Part shown: piece after piece, positions 56,300 to 64,000 of the stretch
How the letters are laid out: every line of letters begins with the position of its first letter
Position numbering within the stretch: the first letter of the stretch is position 1
Source of the DNA: Flavobacterium acetivorans
Lineage (GTDB): Bacteria > Bacteroidota > Bacteroidia > Flavobacteriales > Flavobacteriaceae
NCBI RefSeq assembly: GCF_020911885.1
Contig: NZ_CP087132.1
Coordinates: forward strand, 3,348,001-3,412,000
Length of the DNA: 64,000 bases
Direction: 5' to 3'
Notes under the pieces: generated by a model
Told to the model about the DNA's origin: nothing
What the model saw: only the letters and a program-made list of their open reading frames with translations
The model's database searches: none
Program-made: the position numbers and the translations under genes

Positions 56300-57103
56300 A
56301 TGTCACAAGATACCAAAGAATTAAAACTAGCCGTCCTAATTGATGCCGACAACGTTCCTTATAGCAATGTAAAAGGAATGATGGAGGAAATCGCTAAATT
56401 TGGAACTCCTACCACCAAACGCATTTATGCCGATTGGACCAAGCCCAATGCCGGAGGTTGGAAAAGTGTTCTATTAGAACACGCCATTACTCCTATTCAA
56501 CAATACAGCTACACGGTTGGAAAAAACTCTTCCGACTCAGCTATGATTATTGATGCGATGGATTTATTGTATTCCTATAAAGTGGATGGTTTTTGTATTG
56601 TTTCCAGCGATTCTGATTTTACCCGTTTAGCCATTCGATTGAGAGAATCCGGAATGAAAGTCATTGGAATTGGCGAACAAAAAACTCCCAATTCATTCAT
56701 TGTTGCCTGCGACCGATTCATTTATATTGAAGTTTTAGACGGCGCTATCAAGAAAAAAACACCAAAAAGAACTTCTGATACCGAGACAAAAAAAGCTATT
56801 GAAAAAAACACTTCAAAAACGGCAGAAAAAACAGCTCAAAAACCTCTTAATAAAATTGACGAACCAACAATCGACCTGATCGAAGACTCCATAGACGATA
56901 TTGCCGATGATAGCGGTTGGGCATTTCTAGGTGATGTAGGAAACCTGATCGTGAAGAAAAAACCGGAATTTGACCCTCGAAATTATGGCTTTGCAAAACT
57001 GACACCTATGTTAAAATCCTTAACTGACATCCTGGAAATTGACGAAAGAGATTCAGACAAAAAAGGAATTAAACATGTTTATGTACGGTTACGTTACAGC
57101 TAG
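56300..57103 (+). CDS. NYN-domain (PIN-like) protein with LOTUS-type C-terminus
   Basis: The 267-residue protein has an N-terminal NYN domain (about 8-150). Its acidic metal-binding residues lie in LIDADNVPY, NSSDSAMIIDAMDLLY and SSDSDFTRLAIRLRESG. A Lys/Thr-rich linker follows (about 152-185), and a small C-terminal domain (about 205-267) with GWAFLGDVGNLIVKKKPEFDPRNYGF, the pattern of OST-HTH/LOTUS. Relatives of this layout are suspected RNases or RNA-binding proteins (LabA/DUF88-like). No toxin partner is adjacent. Confidence 0.82.
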   Translation: MSQDTKELKLAVLIDADNVPYSNVKGMMEEIAKFGTPTTKRIYADWTKPNAGGWKSVLLEHAITPIQQYSYTVGKNSSDSAMIIDAMDLLYSYKVDGFCIVSSDSDFTRLAIRLRESGMKVIGIGEQKTPNSFIVACDRFIYIEVLDGAIKKKTPKRTSDTETKKAIEKNTSKTAEKTAQKPLNKIDEPTIDLIEDSIDDIADDSGWAFLGDVGNLIVKKKPEFDPRNYGFAKLTPMLKSLTDILEIDERDSDKKGIKHVYVRLRYS

Positions 57104-57153
57104 TTTAAAAAATTTATAATTCAAGAATAATTCAATTTTAAAAACAAGAAATT

Positions 57154-58662
57154 ATGAGAAAGCTTTTTTTCACACTAGGAATTACCGCATTCATCATCTC
57201 TTTAATCAGCTTTTTCTATTTTAAAATCGGATTATTTCTTATTATTATTCTACCCGTTTTACTACTCATCGGAATCGCCAATATCCTACAGCACAAGCAC
57301 GCTATTTTAAGAAATTTTCCCGTTTTAGGTTATTTTAGATACTTTTTCGAATCAGTAGCCCCTGAAATCCAACAATATTTTATTGAAAGAAATACGGATG
57401 GAAAACCATTCAGTAGAAACGAACGTTCTCTTGTTTACCAAAGAGCCAAAAACATTAGTGCCAATACTCCTTTTGGAACCCAATTAGACATCAACAAATC
57501 TAATTATGAAGGAATAAGACATTCCATATTTCCTGCCAAAGTAAATGAAGAACTGCCCCGAGTAGTGATAGGCGGACCTGATTGCAGCCAACCCTATTCA
57601 GCTTCTTTGTTAAATATTTCAGCGATGAGTTTTGGTTCTTTGAGCGAAAACGCCATTATTGCGCTTAACAAAGGAGCGCAAAAAGGCAATTTTTACCACA
57701 ATACCGGCGAAGGCGGGCTCACACAATTTCACCTACAAGGCGGCGATGTATGCTGGCAAATAGGCACAGGCTATTTTGGATGCAGAACCGAAGAAGGAAA
57801 TTTTGATTCAGAAAAATTTACCCAAAATGCCAATCATTCTTCTGTAAAAATGATTGAATTAAAACTATCCCAAGGCGCCAAACCAGGCCACGGCGGTGTA
57901 CTTCCCGCCATCAAGAACACAGTAGAAATCGCCAAAATAAGAGGAATAAAACCCCACACTACGGTACTTTCTCCACCAAATCACACGGCATTCAACGATA
58001 CCAAAGGACTGATTCAATTCATCGCAAGATTAAGACAGTTATCGAATGGAAAAGCTGTTGGATTCAAGTTATGCATCGGCCAGACTACTGAATTTGAATC
58101 CATCTGTCAAGAAATGATTGCCCAAAATTGCTATCCTGATTTCATAACAGTAGATGGTGCCGAAGGCGGAACTGGAGCAGCACCGTTGGAATTTGCTGAT
58201 GGTGTTGGTATGCCGTTAGAACCCGCCCTTATCTTTGTCAACAAAACATTAATTAGCCTCAATATCCGTGATAAAATAACCGTGATCTGTAGCGGGAAAA
58301 TAATCTCCGCACATTCCATCCTAAGAGCTATCGCTATGGGAGCTGATATTTGTAATAGCGCCAGAGGTTTTATGTTTTCCTTAGGTTGCATCCAAGCATT
58401 GCGTTGCCATAACAACACCTGTCCTACCGGAGTGGCTACCCAAAATAAAATGCTGATAAAAGGTCTTGTAGTTACTGATAAATCAGAAAGAGTGTATTAT
58501 TTCCATAAAAACACGCTTCATGCTGCCAACGAATTACTGGCTGCAGCAGGAAAAAACAGTTTTAAAGAAGTAGATGCATCTATTTTCATGCGTGGCGACG
58601 AATTCATCCATCTTTCGGATTTATATTTTCCCGATAATTTGACCAATGTGACAAAGCACTAA
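57154..58662 (+). CDS. FMN-binding glutamate-synthase family protein
   Basis: The 502-residue protein has two membrane helices at the N-terminus (about 7-24 and 27-46) and a GltS central/FMN-binding-like domain (about 90-490), with SAMSFGSLSENAIIALNKGAQKG, GAKPGHGGVLP and the FMN-site DGAEGGTGAAP. Cysteines in the CHNNTCPTG motif could hold a 3Fe-4S cluster. There is no glutaminase or NADPH subunit, so this is not complete glutamate synthase; the family is annotated as glutamate-synthase-related with unknown substrate. Confidence 0.85.
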   Translation: MRKLFFTLGITAFIISLISFFYFKIGLFLIIILPVLLLIGIANILQHKHAILRNFPVLGYFRYFFESVAPEIQQYFIERNTDGKPFSRNERSLVYQRAKNISANTPFGTQLDINKSNYEGIRHSIFPAKVNEELPRVVIGGPDCSQPYSASLLNISAMSFGSLSENAIIALNKGAQKGNFYHNTGEGGLTQFHLQGGDVCWQIGTGYFGCRTEEGNFDSEKFTQNANHSSVKMIELKLSQGAKPGHGGVLPAIKNTVEIAKIRGIKPHTTVLSPPNHTAFNDTKGLIQFIARLRQLSNGKAVGFKLCIGQTTEFESICQEMIAQNCYPDFITVDGAEGGTGAAPLEFADGVGMPLEPALIFVNKTLISLNIRDKITVICSGKIISAHSILRAIAMGADICNSARGFMFSLGCIQALRCHNNTCPTGVATQNKMLIKGLVVTDKSERVYYFHKNTLHAANELLAAAGKNSFKEVDASIFMRGDEFIHLSDLYFPDNLTNVTKH

Positions 58663-59013
58663 AAAACAATCACAAAAAAAGGAGGGCTATTAAAACCCTC
58701 CAGTTGTAAGTTCTGATTTATCATTATCAACTTATACATAAAACCGTACAGCTGACTATTGTGACATTATCTTATGTGAAGAATAACATACGCAAGTAAT
58801 TAATCAAAACCACATATCAAAGATACATTTATTTAAATATTAAACAATTAAAAAACAGCTATTTAACTGGTTTTTAACCTAATTAAAGTCAAGACTAATA
58901 ATTCTGCATTTATTTAACTCAAACAAGGCAAAAGTATCAAATCAGCATTTTATACATTTCTTTCTAAAATTTCAAAACTGTATATTTGACCATTTAAATT
59001 TTAAACCGAAACT
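58663..59013. other. 351-bp intergenic region
   Basis: It contains a small stem ggaggg-ctattaaaa-ccctcc (58681-58701) soon after the preceding stop, without a T-run, then AT-rich sequence with no coding frame. The candidate promoter of rdgB lies at its right end. Confidence 0.55.
58981..58988 (+). promoter_or_regulatory. candidate -7 box TATATTTG
   Basis: An exact TAnnTTTG match 25 bp before the rdgB start; no clear -33 TTG. Confidence 0.4.
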
Positions 59014-59592
59014 ATGCAACTCGTTTTCGCTTCCAACAACAAAAACAAAATTTTTGAAATACAAAGTATACTTCCTGATACAATCCAAATCCTAAGTCTG
59101 GAAGACATTGGCTGCCATGAAGAAATTCCGGAAACTGCCAATACTATTGAAGGAAACGCAATTCTAAAAGCTAATTATGTAACCGCTAATTATGGTTATG
59201 ATTGTTTTGCTGATGATACCGGTCTAGAAGTTGAAGCCTTAAATGGAGAACCAGGAGTTTATTCGGCACGTTATGCAGGAGAACAAAGAGATTCTGATGA
59301 CAACATGACAAAATTATTGGACGCATTGGCTAATGAAAGCAATAGGAAGGCGCAGTTCAAAACTGTAATTGCTTTGAACCTAAACGGAGAACAGTTTCTT
59401 TTTACGGGAATTGCAGAAGGTCAAATCACTTTAGCAAAATCTGGAAACCAAGGCTTTGGCTATGACCCTATATTTCAACCCCTTGGATTCAAAGAAACTT
59501 TTGCCCAATTGCCATTGGAAATCAAAAATAAAATAGGCCACAGAGGAAAAGCGACTCAAAAATTAATAGACTTTCTCAAAACAGAACAATAA
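59014..59592 (+). CDS. rdgB: non-canonical purine NTP pyrophosphatase (RdgB/HAM1)
   Basis: The 192-residue enzyme hydrolyses ITP, XTP and dITP to the monophosphate, removing deaminated purines from the pool. Family motifs are FASNNKNKI at the N-terminus, ADDTGLEVEAL (catalytic Asp), PGVYSARYAG and GFGYDPIF, then the closing IGHRGKA. It is transcribed alone between two promoter regions. Length and all motifs are normal. Confidence 0.96.
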   Translation: MQLVFASNNKNKIFEIQSILPDTIQILSLEDIGCHEEIPETANTIEGNAILKANYVTANYGYDCFADDTGLEVEALNGEPGVYSARYAGEQRDSDDNMTKLLDALANESNRKAQFKTVIALNLNGEQFLFTGIAEGQITLAKSGNQGFGYDPIFQPLGFKETFAQLPLEIKNKIGHRGKATQKLIDFLKTEQ

Positions 59593-59768
59593 TTGTTTAA
59601 AATGCAACATTTTTTATTCAAATTTTTAAATATACTACCCAAAATCTCCCTATATTTTAGAAGTCTCAAGCACATCAACAACCACCAAAAACCATAACTT
59701 TCTGATAATCAAATTACAATAAATCATTAAATCTTAAAATAGCATTAGTTTATATGGATTATTAACAG

Positions 59769-59776
59769 TAATTTTG
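59769..59776 (+). promoter_or_regulatory. candidate -7 box TAATTTTG
   Basis: An exact TAnnTTTG match 21 bp before the helicase start at 59798. A TTAG rather than TTG lies at about the -33 position. Confidence 0.45.
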
Positions 59777-59797
59777 CACCCTATTTTAAAAATACAT

Positions 59798-61687
59798 ATG
59801 AATAAATTTGAACAATTAGGATTGAGTGAATCGTTACTGAAGGCGGTTTTAGATCTAGGATTTGAAAATCCGTCAGAAGTACAGGAGAAAGCGATTCCCC
59901 TATTATTGGAAAAAGACACAGATATGGTTGCGTTGGCTCAGACAGGGACAGGGAAAACGGCAGCTTTTGGTTTTCCAGTTATTCAGAAAATTGATGCCAA
60001 CAACAGAAATACACAAGCATTAATTTTATCTCCAACACGCGAATTGTGTTTGCAGATTACCAACGAACTTAAAAACTACTCTAAATACGAAAAAGGTATT
60101 AATGTGGTAGCAGTTTACGGTGGAGCTAGCATTACAGAACAAGCAAGAGACATTAAGAGAGGCGCACAAATTATTGTAGCCACTCCAGGAAGAATGCAAG
60201 ACATGATCAACAGAGGTTTGGTAAACATTTCTCAAATCAACTATTGTATTCTAGACGAGGCCGACGAAATGTTAAACATGGGTTTCTACGAAGACATTGT
60301 AAATATCCTTTCAACTACGCCAGACGAAAAAAACACCTGGTTATTCTCAGCTACTATGCCTGCCGAAGTAGCAAGAATTGGAAAACAATTCATGACTGAT
60401 CCAATTGAAATTACGGTTGGAACTAAAAACTCAGGATCTGCAACGGTTTCTCACGAATTTTACTTAGTAAATGCTCGTGACCGTTACGAAGCTTTGAAAC
60501 GTATTGCTGATGCTAATCCAGATATTTTCTCCGTAGTTTTCTGTAGAACAAAACGTGATACACAAGCTGTTGCTGAAAAATTAATTGAAGACGGATACAG
60601 CGCTGCTGCATTGCACGGGGATTTATCTCAAGCGCAACGTGACGGTGTAATGAAATCTTTCCGTGGAAGACAAATCCAAATGCTTGTAGCTACTGACGTT
60701 GCTGCACGTGGAATTGACGTTGATAATATTACTCACGTAGTAAACTACCAATTACCTGACGAAATAGAAACTTACAATCACCGTTCTGGCCGTACAGGTC
60801 GTGCCGGAAGATTAGGGACTTCTATCGTTATTGTTACCAAAAGTGAATTGCGTAAGATTTCTTCTATCGAAAGAATCATCAAACAAAAATTCGAAGAAAA
60901 AACAATTCCATCAGGAATCGAAATCTGCGAAATCCAATTATTACACTTAGCTACTAAAATTAAAGATACTGAAGTTGATCACGAAATTGACAACTACTTG
61001 CCTGCCATCAACAATGTGCTTGAAGATTTATCGAAAGAAGAATTGATCAAGAAAATGGTATCTGTTGAATTCAACCGTTTTATCGCTTATTACAAGAAAA
61101 ACAGAGATCTTTCTACCCAATCTGGTGAAAGACGTGAACGTGATGACAGAGATGGCGCTCCAAGAGAGAACAACAATGGCGGTGCAACAAGATATTTTGT
61201 AAACATTGGTTCAAGAGATAATTTTGACTGGATGTCATTGAAAGATTACTTAAAAGAAACTCTAGACTTAGGTCGTGATGACGTTTTCAAAGTAGACGTA
61301 AAAGAAGGATTCTCTTTCTTTAACACGGATCCGGAACACACTGACAAAGTAATGGAAGTATTAAACAACGTACAATTAGAAGGACGTCGTATTAATGTTG
61401 AAATTTCTAAAAATGACGGTGGCGGAAGACGCGATCACAACGGAAGAAACTCAGGTGGTTTTGGTGGCGGAAGAAGTTCTGGCCCAAGACGTGAAGGAAG
61501 CTTTGCTCCAAGAAGAGAAGGTTCTGGCGGCGGTTTCAGAAGCGACAGAGGTTCGGCTCCAAGAGAAGGTGGTTTCAGAAGCGAAAGAGGTTCAGCTCCA
61601 AGAAGAGAAGGTTCATCAGACAGAGCACCTAGACGTTCTGAAAGTTTTGGTGATTCACCTAGACCAAGAAGACCAAGAAGAGACTAA
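59798..61687 (+). CDS. DEAD-box RNA helicase with RNA-binding domain and RGG-rich tail
   Basis: The 629-residue helicase has Q motif ENPSEVQE, motif I AQTGTGKT, Ia PTREL, II DEADEM, III SAT, and VI HRSGRTGRAGR. A DbpA/CsdA-like RNA-binding domain follows (about 455-540, RYFVNIGSRDNFDWMSLKDYL). The last 90 residues are a low-complexity arginine/glycine/serine tail with repeated FRS-RGSAPR units. This makes it a DeaD/CsdA-type enzyme that would unwind structured RNA, for example in ribosome assembly. I used the ATG at 59798 over an ATG at 59774. Confidence 0.94.
   Translation: MNKFEQLGLSESLLKAVLDLGFENPSEVQEKAIPLLLEKDTDMVALAQTGTGKTAAFGFPVIQKIDANNRNTQALILSPTRELCLQITNELKNYSKYEKGINVVAVYGGASITEQARDIKRGAQIIVATPGRMQDMINRGLVNISQINYCILDEADEMLNMGFYEDIVNILSTTPDEKNTWLFSATMPAEVARIGKQFMTDPIEITVGTKNSGSATVSHEFYLVNARDRYEALKRIADANPDIFSVVFCRTKRDTQAVAEKLIEDGYSAAALHGDLSQAQRDGVMKSFRGRQIQMLVATDVAARGIDVDNITHVVNYQLPDEIETYNHRSGRTGRAGRLGTSIVIVTKSELRKISSIERIIKQKFEEKTIPSGIEICEIQLLHLATKIKDTEVDHEIDNYLPAINNVLEDLSKEELIKKMVSVEFNRFIAYYKKNRDLSTQSGERRERDDRDGAPRENNNGGATRYFVNIGSRDNFDWMSLKDYLKETLDLGRDDVFKVDVKEGFSFFNTDPEHTDKVMEVLNNVQLEGRRINVEISKNDGGGRRDHNGRNSGGFGGGRSSGPRREGSFAPRREGSGGGFRSDRGSAPREGGFRSERGSAPRREGSSDRAPRRSESFGDSPRPRRPRRD
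61450..61684 (+). repeat. repeats coding for RGG-like tail of the helicase
   Basis: Imperfect in-frame repeats encode RRSSG, RREGS, GGGFRSDRGSAPRE and GGFRSERGSAPRRE units. Copies of a ggttcggctccaagag-like 16-mer recur. They explain the out-of-frame long open frame seen here and may vary in copy number. Confidence 0.75.
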
Positions 61688-61774
61688 CATATATTGTTAA
61701 TTTTCTTATAATAATACAAGAGACTACAAAATATTTAATCCTGTTTTACTACTTTTAAAGTTTTAAATCAGTAT

Positions 61775-62542
61775 ATGAAATATTTTGTAGTTTTCTTTTT
61801 TTTAGTTATATCCATAAGCACTTCAGCTCAGGAAATAACATCTTCACAAAAAGTATCGGCCTATATTTATAATGACAATACTAAGTCGGCATTGACCAAT
61901 GTAAACGTCATTAACATTAACAAGGTAAGAGGAGCCAGAACAGATTCAAATGGTTATTTTGAAATCGATGTGCATCCAAACGATACACTACATATTTCAC
62001 TTTTAGGCTTTCAATCCCTAAGAGTTAAAGTTACCAATGACTGGTTGAAAAATAAAATGGCCAAAATTTTTCTTACAGAAAGCGCCATAGCACTAGAAGA
62101 AGTAGTCATTAAACCCTTTAATTTAACAGGCTATCTTGAAGTTGACTCTAAGACAATCCCTATAAAAGAAAACTATCGTTACAGTATTTCAGGATTAACA
62201 GATGGATATGAAGCCGGGAACTACTCTCCAAATGCTTTTGGCAGGGTTCTGGGATCTATTTTTAATCCAGCCGATATGCTTTATAATTTCTTTGGAAAAA
62301 AAACAGTAGAGCTTAAGAAACTTAAAGAAATGAAGAAGGACGATACCGTTAGAAACCTTTTAGAATCTAAATTTGATCGCGAAACACTTGCCATTTTATT
62401 AGGCATCGACAAGAAAGAAATTCCGGAAATATTACAACGCTGCAATTATTCGGAATCCTTTATTCAAACAGCAAACGATCTTCAAATCATGGACGCCATT
62501 AGCGGTTGCTATGAAGAATACAAAATATTGAAAAAGAAGTAA
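61775..62542 (+). CDS. carboxypeptidase-regulatory-like domain protein
   Basis: The 255-residue protein has a signal peptide (to about TSAQ, residue 19), a CarboxypepD-reg-like beta-sandwich (about 25-115, with ALTNVNVININKVRGARTDSNGYFEI and LHISLLGFQSL), and a C-terminal part of about 140 residues without any named domain. It lacks the TonB receptor barrel found when this domain begins a SusC protein. It is probably periplasmic or outer-membrane associated. Its role is unknown. A strong terminator follows. Confidence 0.8.
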   Translation: MKYFVVFFFLVISISTSAQEITSSQKVSAYIYNDNTKSALTNVNVININKVRGARTDSNGYFEIDVHPNDTLHISLLGFQSLRVKVTNDWLKNKMAKIFLTESAIALEEVVIKPFNLTGYLEVDSKTIPIKENYRYSISGLTDGYEAGNYSPNAFGRVLGSIFNPADMLYNFFGKKTVELKKLKEMKKDDTVRNLLESKFDRETLAILLGIDKKEIPEILQRCNYSESFIQTANDLQIMDAISGCYEEYKILKKK

Positions 62543-62558
62543 TAAAAACTTACATAAC

Positions 62559-62598
62559 AAAATCCTCAATTACAGAAATAGTTGAGGATTTTTTTTTG
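62559..62598 (+). terminator. rho-independent terminator
   Basis: Arms aaaatcctcaa (62559-62569) and ttgaggatttt with an 8-T run; loop about 12 bases. Lies 17 bp after the preceding stop. Confidence 0.86.
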
Positions 62599-62728
62599 TT
62601 AAAAACAAATCCTGCAAATCCTAAACAGAGATTAGCGCCAATAACGAAGCTCTAAATTATTTATATAACTAAAAGCCAAAAAATAGTCACTATCTTTACT
62701 TACAATAAAATACAAATTACAGATCATT

Positions 62729-62839
62729 ATGGCAAAAAGTCAAGACGCAAAGAAGACTCAAAAAAAAGAGCCTCTTAAAACAGCAAAAGAAAAGAAAGAA
62801 GAAAAAAGAGAAAAGAAAAGTAGTCCTAAAAGAGACTAA
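62729..62839 (+). CDS. 36-residue lysine-rich small protein
   Basis: An intact frame from ATG (62729) to TAA (62839) encodes MAKSQDAKKTQKKEPLKTAK and then EKKEEKREKKSSPKRD. It has about 16 lysines and many glutamates and no hydrophobic core, so it is likely disordered and may contact nucleic acid. I recall similar short MAKSQDAKK-type proteins in other Flavobacterium genomes, which supports it being real. It has no TAnnTTTG match before it. It stands alone between a terminator and the CAGT repeat tract. Confidence 0.6.
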   Translation: MAKSQDAKKTQKKEPLKTAKEKKEEKREKKSSPKRD

Positions 62840-62869
62840 AATTAGTATTCAGTAAACAGTATTCAGGGT

Positions 62870-62979
62870 CAGGTACAAACTGAAATTTTAAGTTCAGTAT
62901 TTAGTCGCAGTGAGCAGTTACAAACTAAAATTAATGTTCAGTCGCAGTTCTCAGTTACAAACTGAATACCGCGACTGAA
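62870..62979. repeat. CAGTTACAAACTG repeat tract with palindromes
   Basis: Three imperfect direct copies of cagttacaaact(g) begin at 62870, 62915 and 62952 (spacing 45 and 37 bp). Each folds as cagtt-aca-aactg. The last lies inside an outer repeat ttcagtcgc (62937-62945) and gcgactgaa (62971-62979). Not coding. It resembles the palindrome at 17483-17523. Confidence 0.72.
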
Positions 62980-63002
62980 TACTACTCACTGACCACTGAT
63001 TA

Positions 63003-64000
63003 CTATTTCAATGGGATTTCTGCTAAGATTTCAAGCAAAAATTTCCAAAATTTTTGAGAAGAAGAAATACTGGCTCTCTCATCTGGGGAATGCGCTCCAT
63101 GGATTGTTGGTCCAAAAGAAATCATATCCATATCCGGGTAATTAGTGCCCAGAATTCCACATTCCAGTCCCGCATGGCAGGCAACCACTTTTGGTTTTTC
63201 GCCATTTTGTTTTTCATAAATAGGAACCAAAACATCTAAGATCTCCGATTTTACATTGGGAGTCCAACCCGGATAGGATCCTGAAAGTTCAACTTCGCAG
63301 CCTACTAATTCAAATGCGGATCGCAACGCATTGGCCAAATCAAATTTAGAAGTTTCAACAGATGAACGCGTTAAACAACCAATGGAAATTTCACCATCCT
63401 TAATGGCCACTTTGGCTATATTGTTAGAAGTTTCCACCAAGTCTTCCATGTCAGCACTCATGCGATACACACCGTTATGAGCAGCATAAATAGCTCTGAT
63501 AATTCCTTCTTGAACTCCTAAATCCATTACTTTTTTTGGCGTCTCGCATTTCACGATCTCGATAGTCAGATTAGGTTCAGTCGTTTTATATTCGGTTTTA
63601 ATATCATTGATGATTTCCTGCATATCAAAAATATAGGCTTCATCAAACATTTCAGAGATAATCACCTTAGCAACACTTTCTCTAGGAATAGCATTGCGCA
63701 AACTTCCACCGTTGATTTCAGCCACTTGTAAACCAAAGTTCTCAAAGGCATCAAACAATAAGCGATTCATTATCTTATTGGCATTACCCAAACCTTTGTG
63801 GATATCCATTCCTGAATGCCCACCTTTTAATCCTTTTACGCTAATAATATGCCCCACAGAACCTTCTGGAACTTCTTCCTCATAATAACTTCTTGTAGCT
63901 GTAACATCGATACCTCCGGCACAACCAATGTCAATTTCATCATCTTCTTCGGTATCCAAGTTCAATAAAATCTGTCCTTGTAAAATCCCTCCTTTTAAGT
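63003..64000 (-). CDS. pepD: aminoacyl-histidine dipeptidase (M20), C-terminal part
   Basis: The frame remains open to the right window edge, so the N-terminal part (about 150 residues) lies outside. The visible 332 residues include LNLDTEEDD with catalytic-region acidic residues, GLKGGHSGMDIHKG (substrate-binding His), RNAIPRE and the closing HAGLECGIL and GPTIHGAHSPDERASI with metal-ligand histidines. PepD enzymes are zinc-dependent dipeptidases that release Xaa-His and similar dipeptides in the cytoplasm. All visible motifs are intact and typical of the family. Confidence 0.93.
   Translation of the reverse strand, partial: LKGGILQGQILLNLDTEEDDEIDIGCAGGIDVTATRSYYEEEVPEGSVGHIISVKGLKGGHSGMDIHKGLGNANKIMNRLLFDAFENFGLQVAEINGGSLRNAIPRESVAKVIISEMFDEAYIFDMQEIINDIKTEYKTTEPNLTIEIVKCETPKKVMDLGVQEGIIRAIYAAHNGVYRMSADMEDLVETSNNIAKVAIKDGEISIGCLTRSSVETSKFDLANALRSAFELVGCEVELSGSYPGWTPNVKSEILDVLVPIYEKQNGEKPKVVACHAGLECGILGTNYPDMDMISFGPTIHGAHSPDERASISSSQKFWKFLLEILAEIPLK

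Noticed and set aside
58681-58701. ggaggg/ccctcc stem after the FMN protein gene as a terminator
   Set aside because: No T-run after it; the stem is short, so I left it as a note in the intergenic entry.
61395-61700. Long open frame on plus, in a different frame, inside the helicase tail
   Set aside because: It is a by-product of the Arg/Gly/Ser repeats of the helicase, which has intact motifs in the other frame.
1-64000. tRNA, rRNA, CRISPR array, prophage or insertion sequence
   Set aside because: No cloverleaf, repeat-spacer array, transposase, integrase or phage structural gene was seen.

Overview
This window looks like ordinary chromosome from a Flavobacterium-type bacterium (Bacteroidota, Flavobacteriaceae). 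The evidence is low GC and AT-rich intergenic DNA, a near absence of Shine-Dalgarno sites, and several TAnnTTTG -7 promoter boxes of the Bacteroidota type. It also carries a SusC/SusD polysaccharide utilisation locus, Bacteroidota-only families (DUF6146, DUF6787, DUF4834, TIGR02757, BatA) and lipoproteins with short lipoboxes. I saw no tRNA, rRNA, CRISPR array, prophage or complete insertion sequence.

Layout. 1-6.5 kb: end of a TonB-dependent receptor, a dicluster ferredoxin, a LuxC-like acyl-CoA reductase, serC, a serA interrupted by an in-frame TAG, a DUF937 protein and two small lineage-specific genes. 6.5-9.1 kb: a small membrane protein, msrA, a LolD-type ATPase and a TIGR02757 protein. 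9.4-16.0 kb: a compact five-gene block made of a CheY-like receiver, a membrane HEAT-repeat protein, a processive family 2 glycosyltransferase, an LtaS/sulfatase-fold enzyme with a C-terminal TPR, and a TPR-YaiO outer-membrane barrel. This reads as a regulated surface-polysaccharide synthesis, modification and export system and is the best candidate here for a poorly described system. 16-28 kb: a DEAD-box helicase, a lactonase-fold protein, a BatA/vWA protein, a dihydroorotase homologue with a degraded metal site, an esterase, an MBL hydrolase, a conserved 486-residue protein of unknown role, bcp and an endonuclease III without its iron-sulfur cysteines. A 119-bp REP-like inverted repeat lies before bcp.

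28-43.5 kb: an ECF sigma factor with a 47-residue companion, then a beta-1,3-glucan (laminarin-type) utilisation locus on the minus strand. In transcription order it holds a Y_Y_Y/LuxR-type sensor-regulator, SusC, SusD, a PKD surface lipoprotein, a GH16 lipoprotein, a GH3 beta-glucosidase and a second GH16. The binding proteins and the lipoprotein GH16 would cut and import glucan, and the GH3 and smaller GH16 would finish it. A perfect hairpin separates the first GH16 from GH3.

43.6-64 kb: uvrA, a three-gene surface-glycan operon (YfhO-type membrane protein, glycosyltransferase, flippase), DUF4834, an outer-membrane protein, and a GNAT-fold protein facing an alpha-oxoamine synthase, which together suggest sulfonolipid or sphingolipid synthesis. 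These are followed by a NYN-domain protein, an FMN glutamate-synthase-like protein, rdgB, a second DEAD-box helicase with an RGG-rich tail, a carboxypeptidase-regulatory-like protein, a 36-residue Lys-rich protein and the C-terminal part of an M20 dipeptidase (pepD). Two CAGT-rich palindromic tracts (about 17.5 and 62.9 kb) appear to be related repeats.
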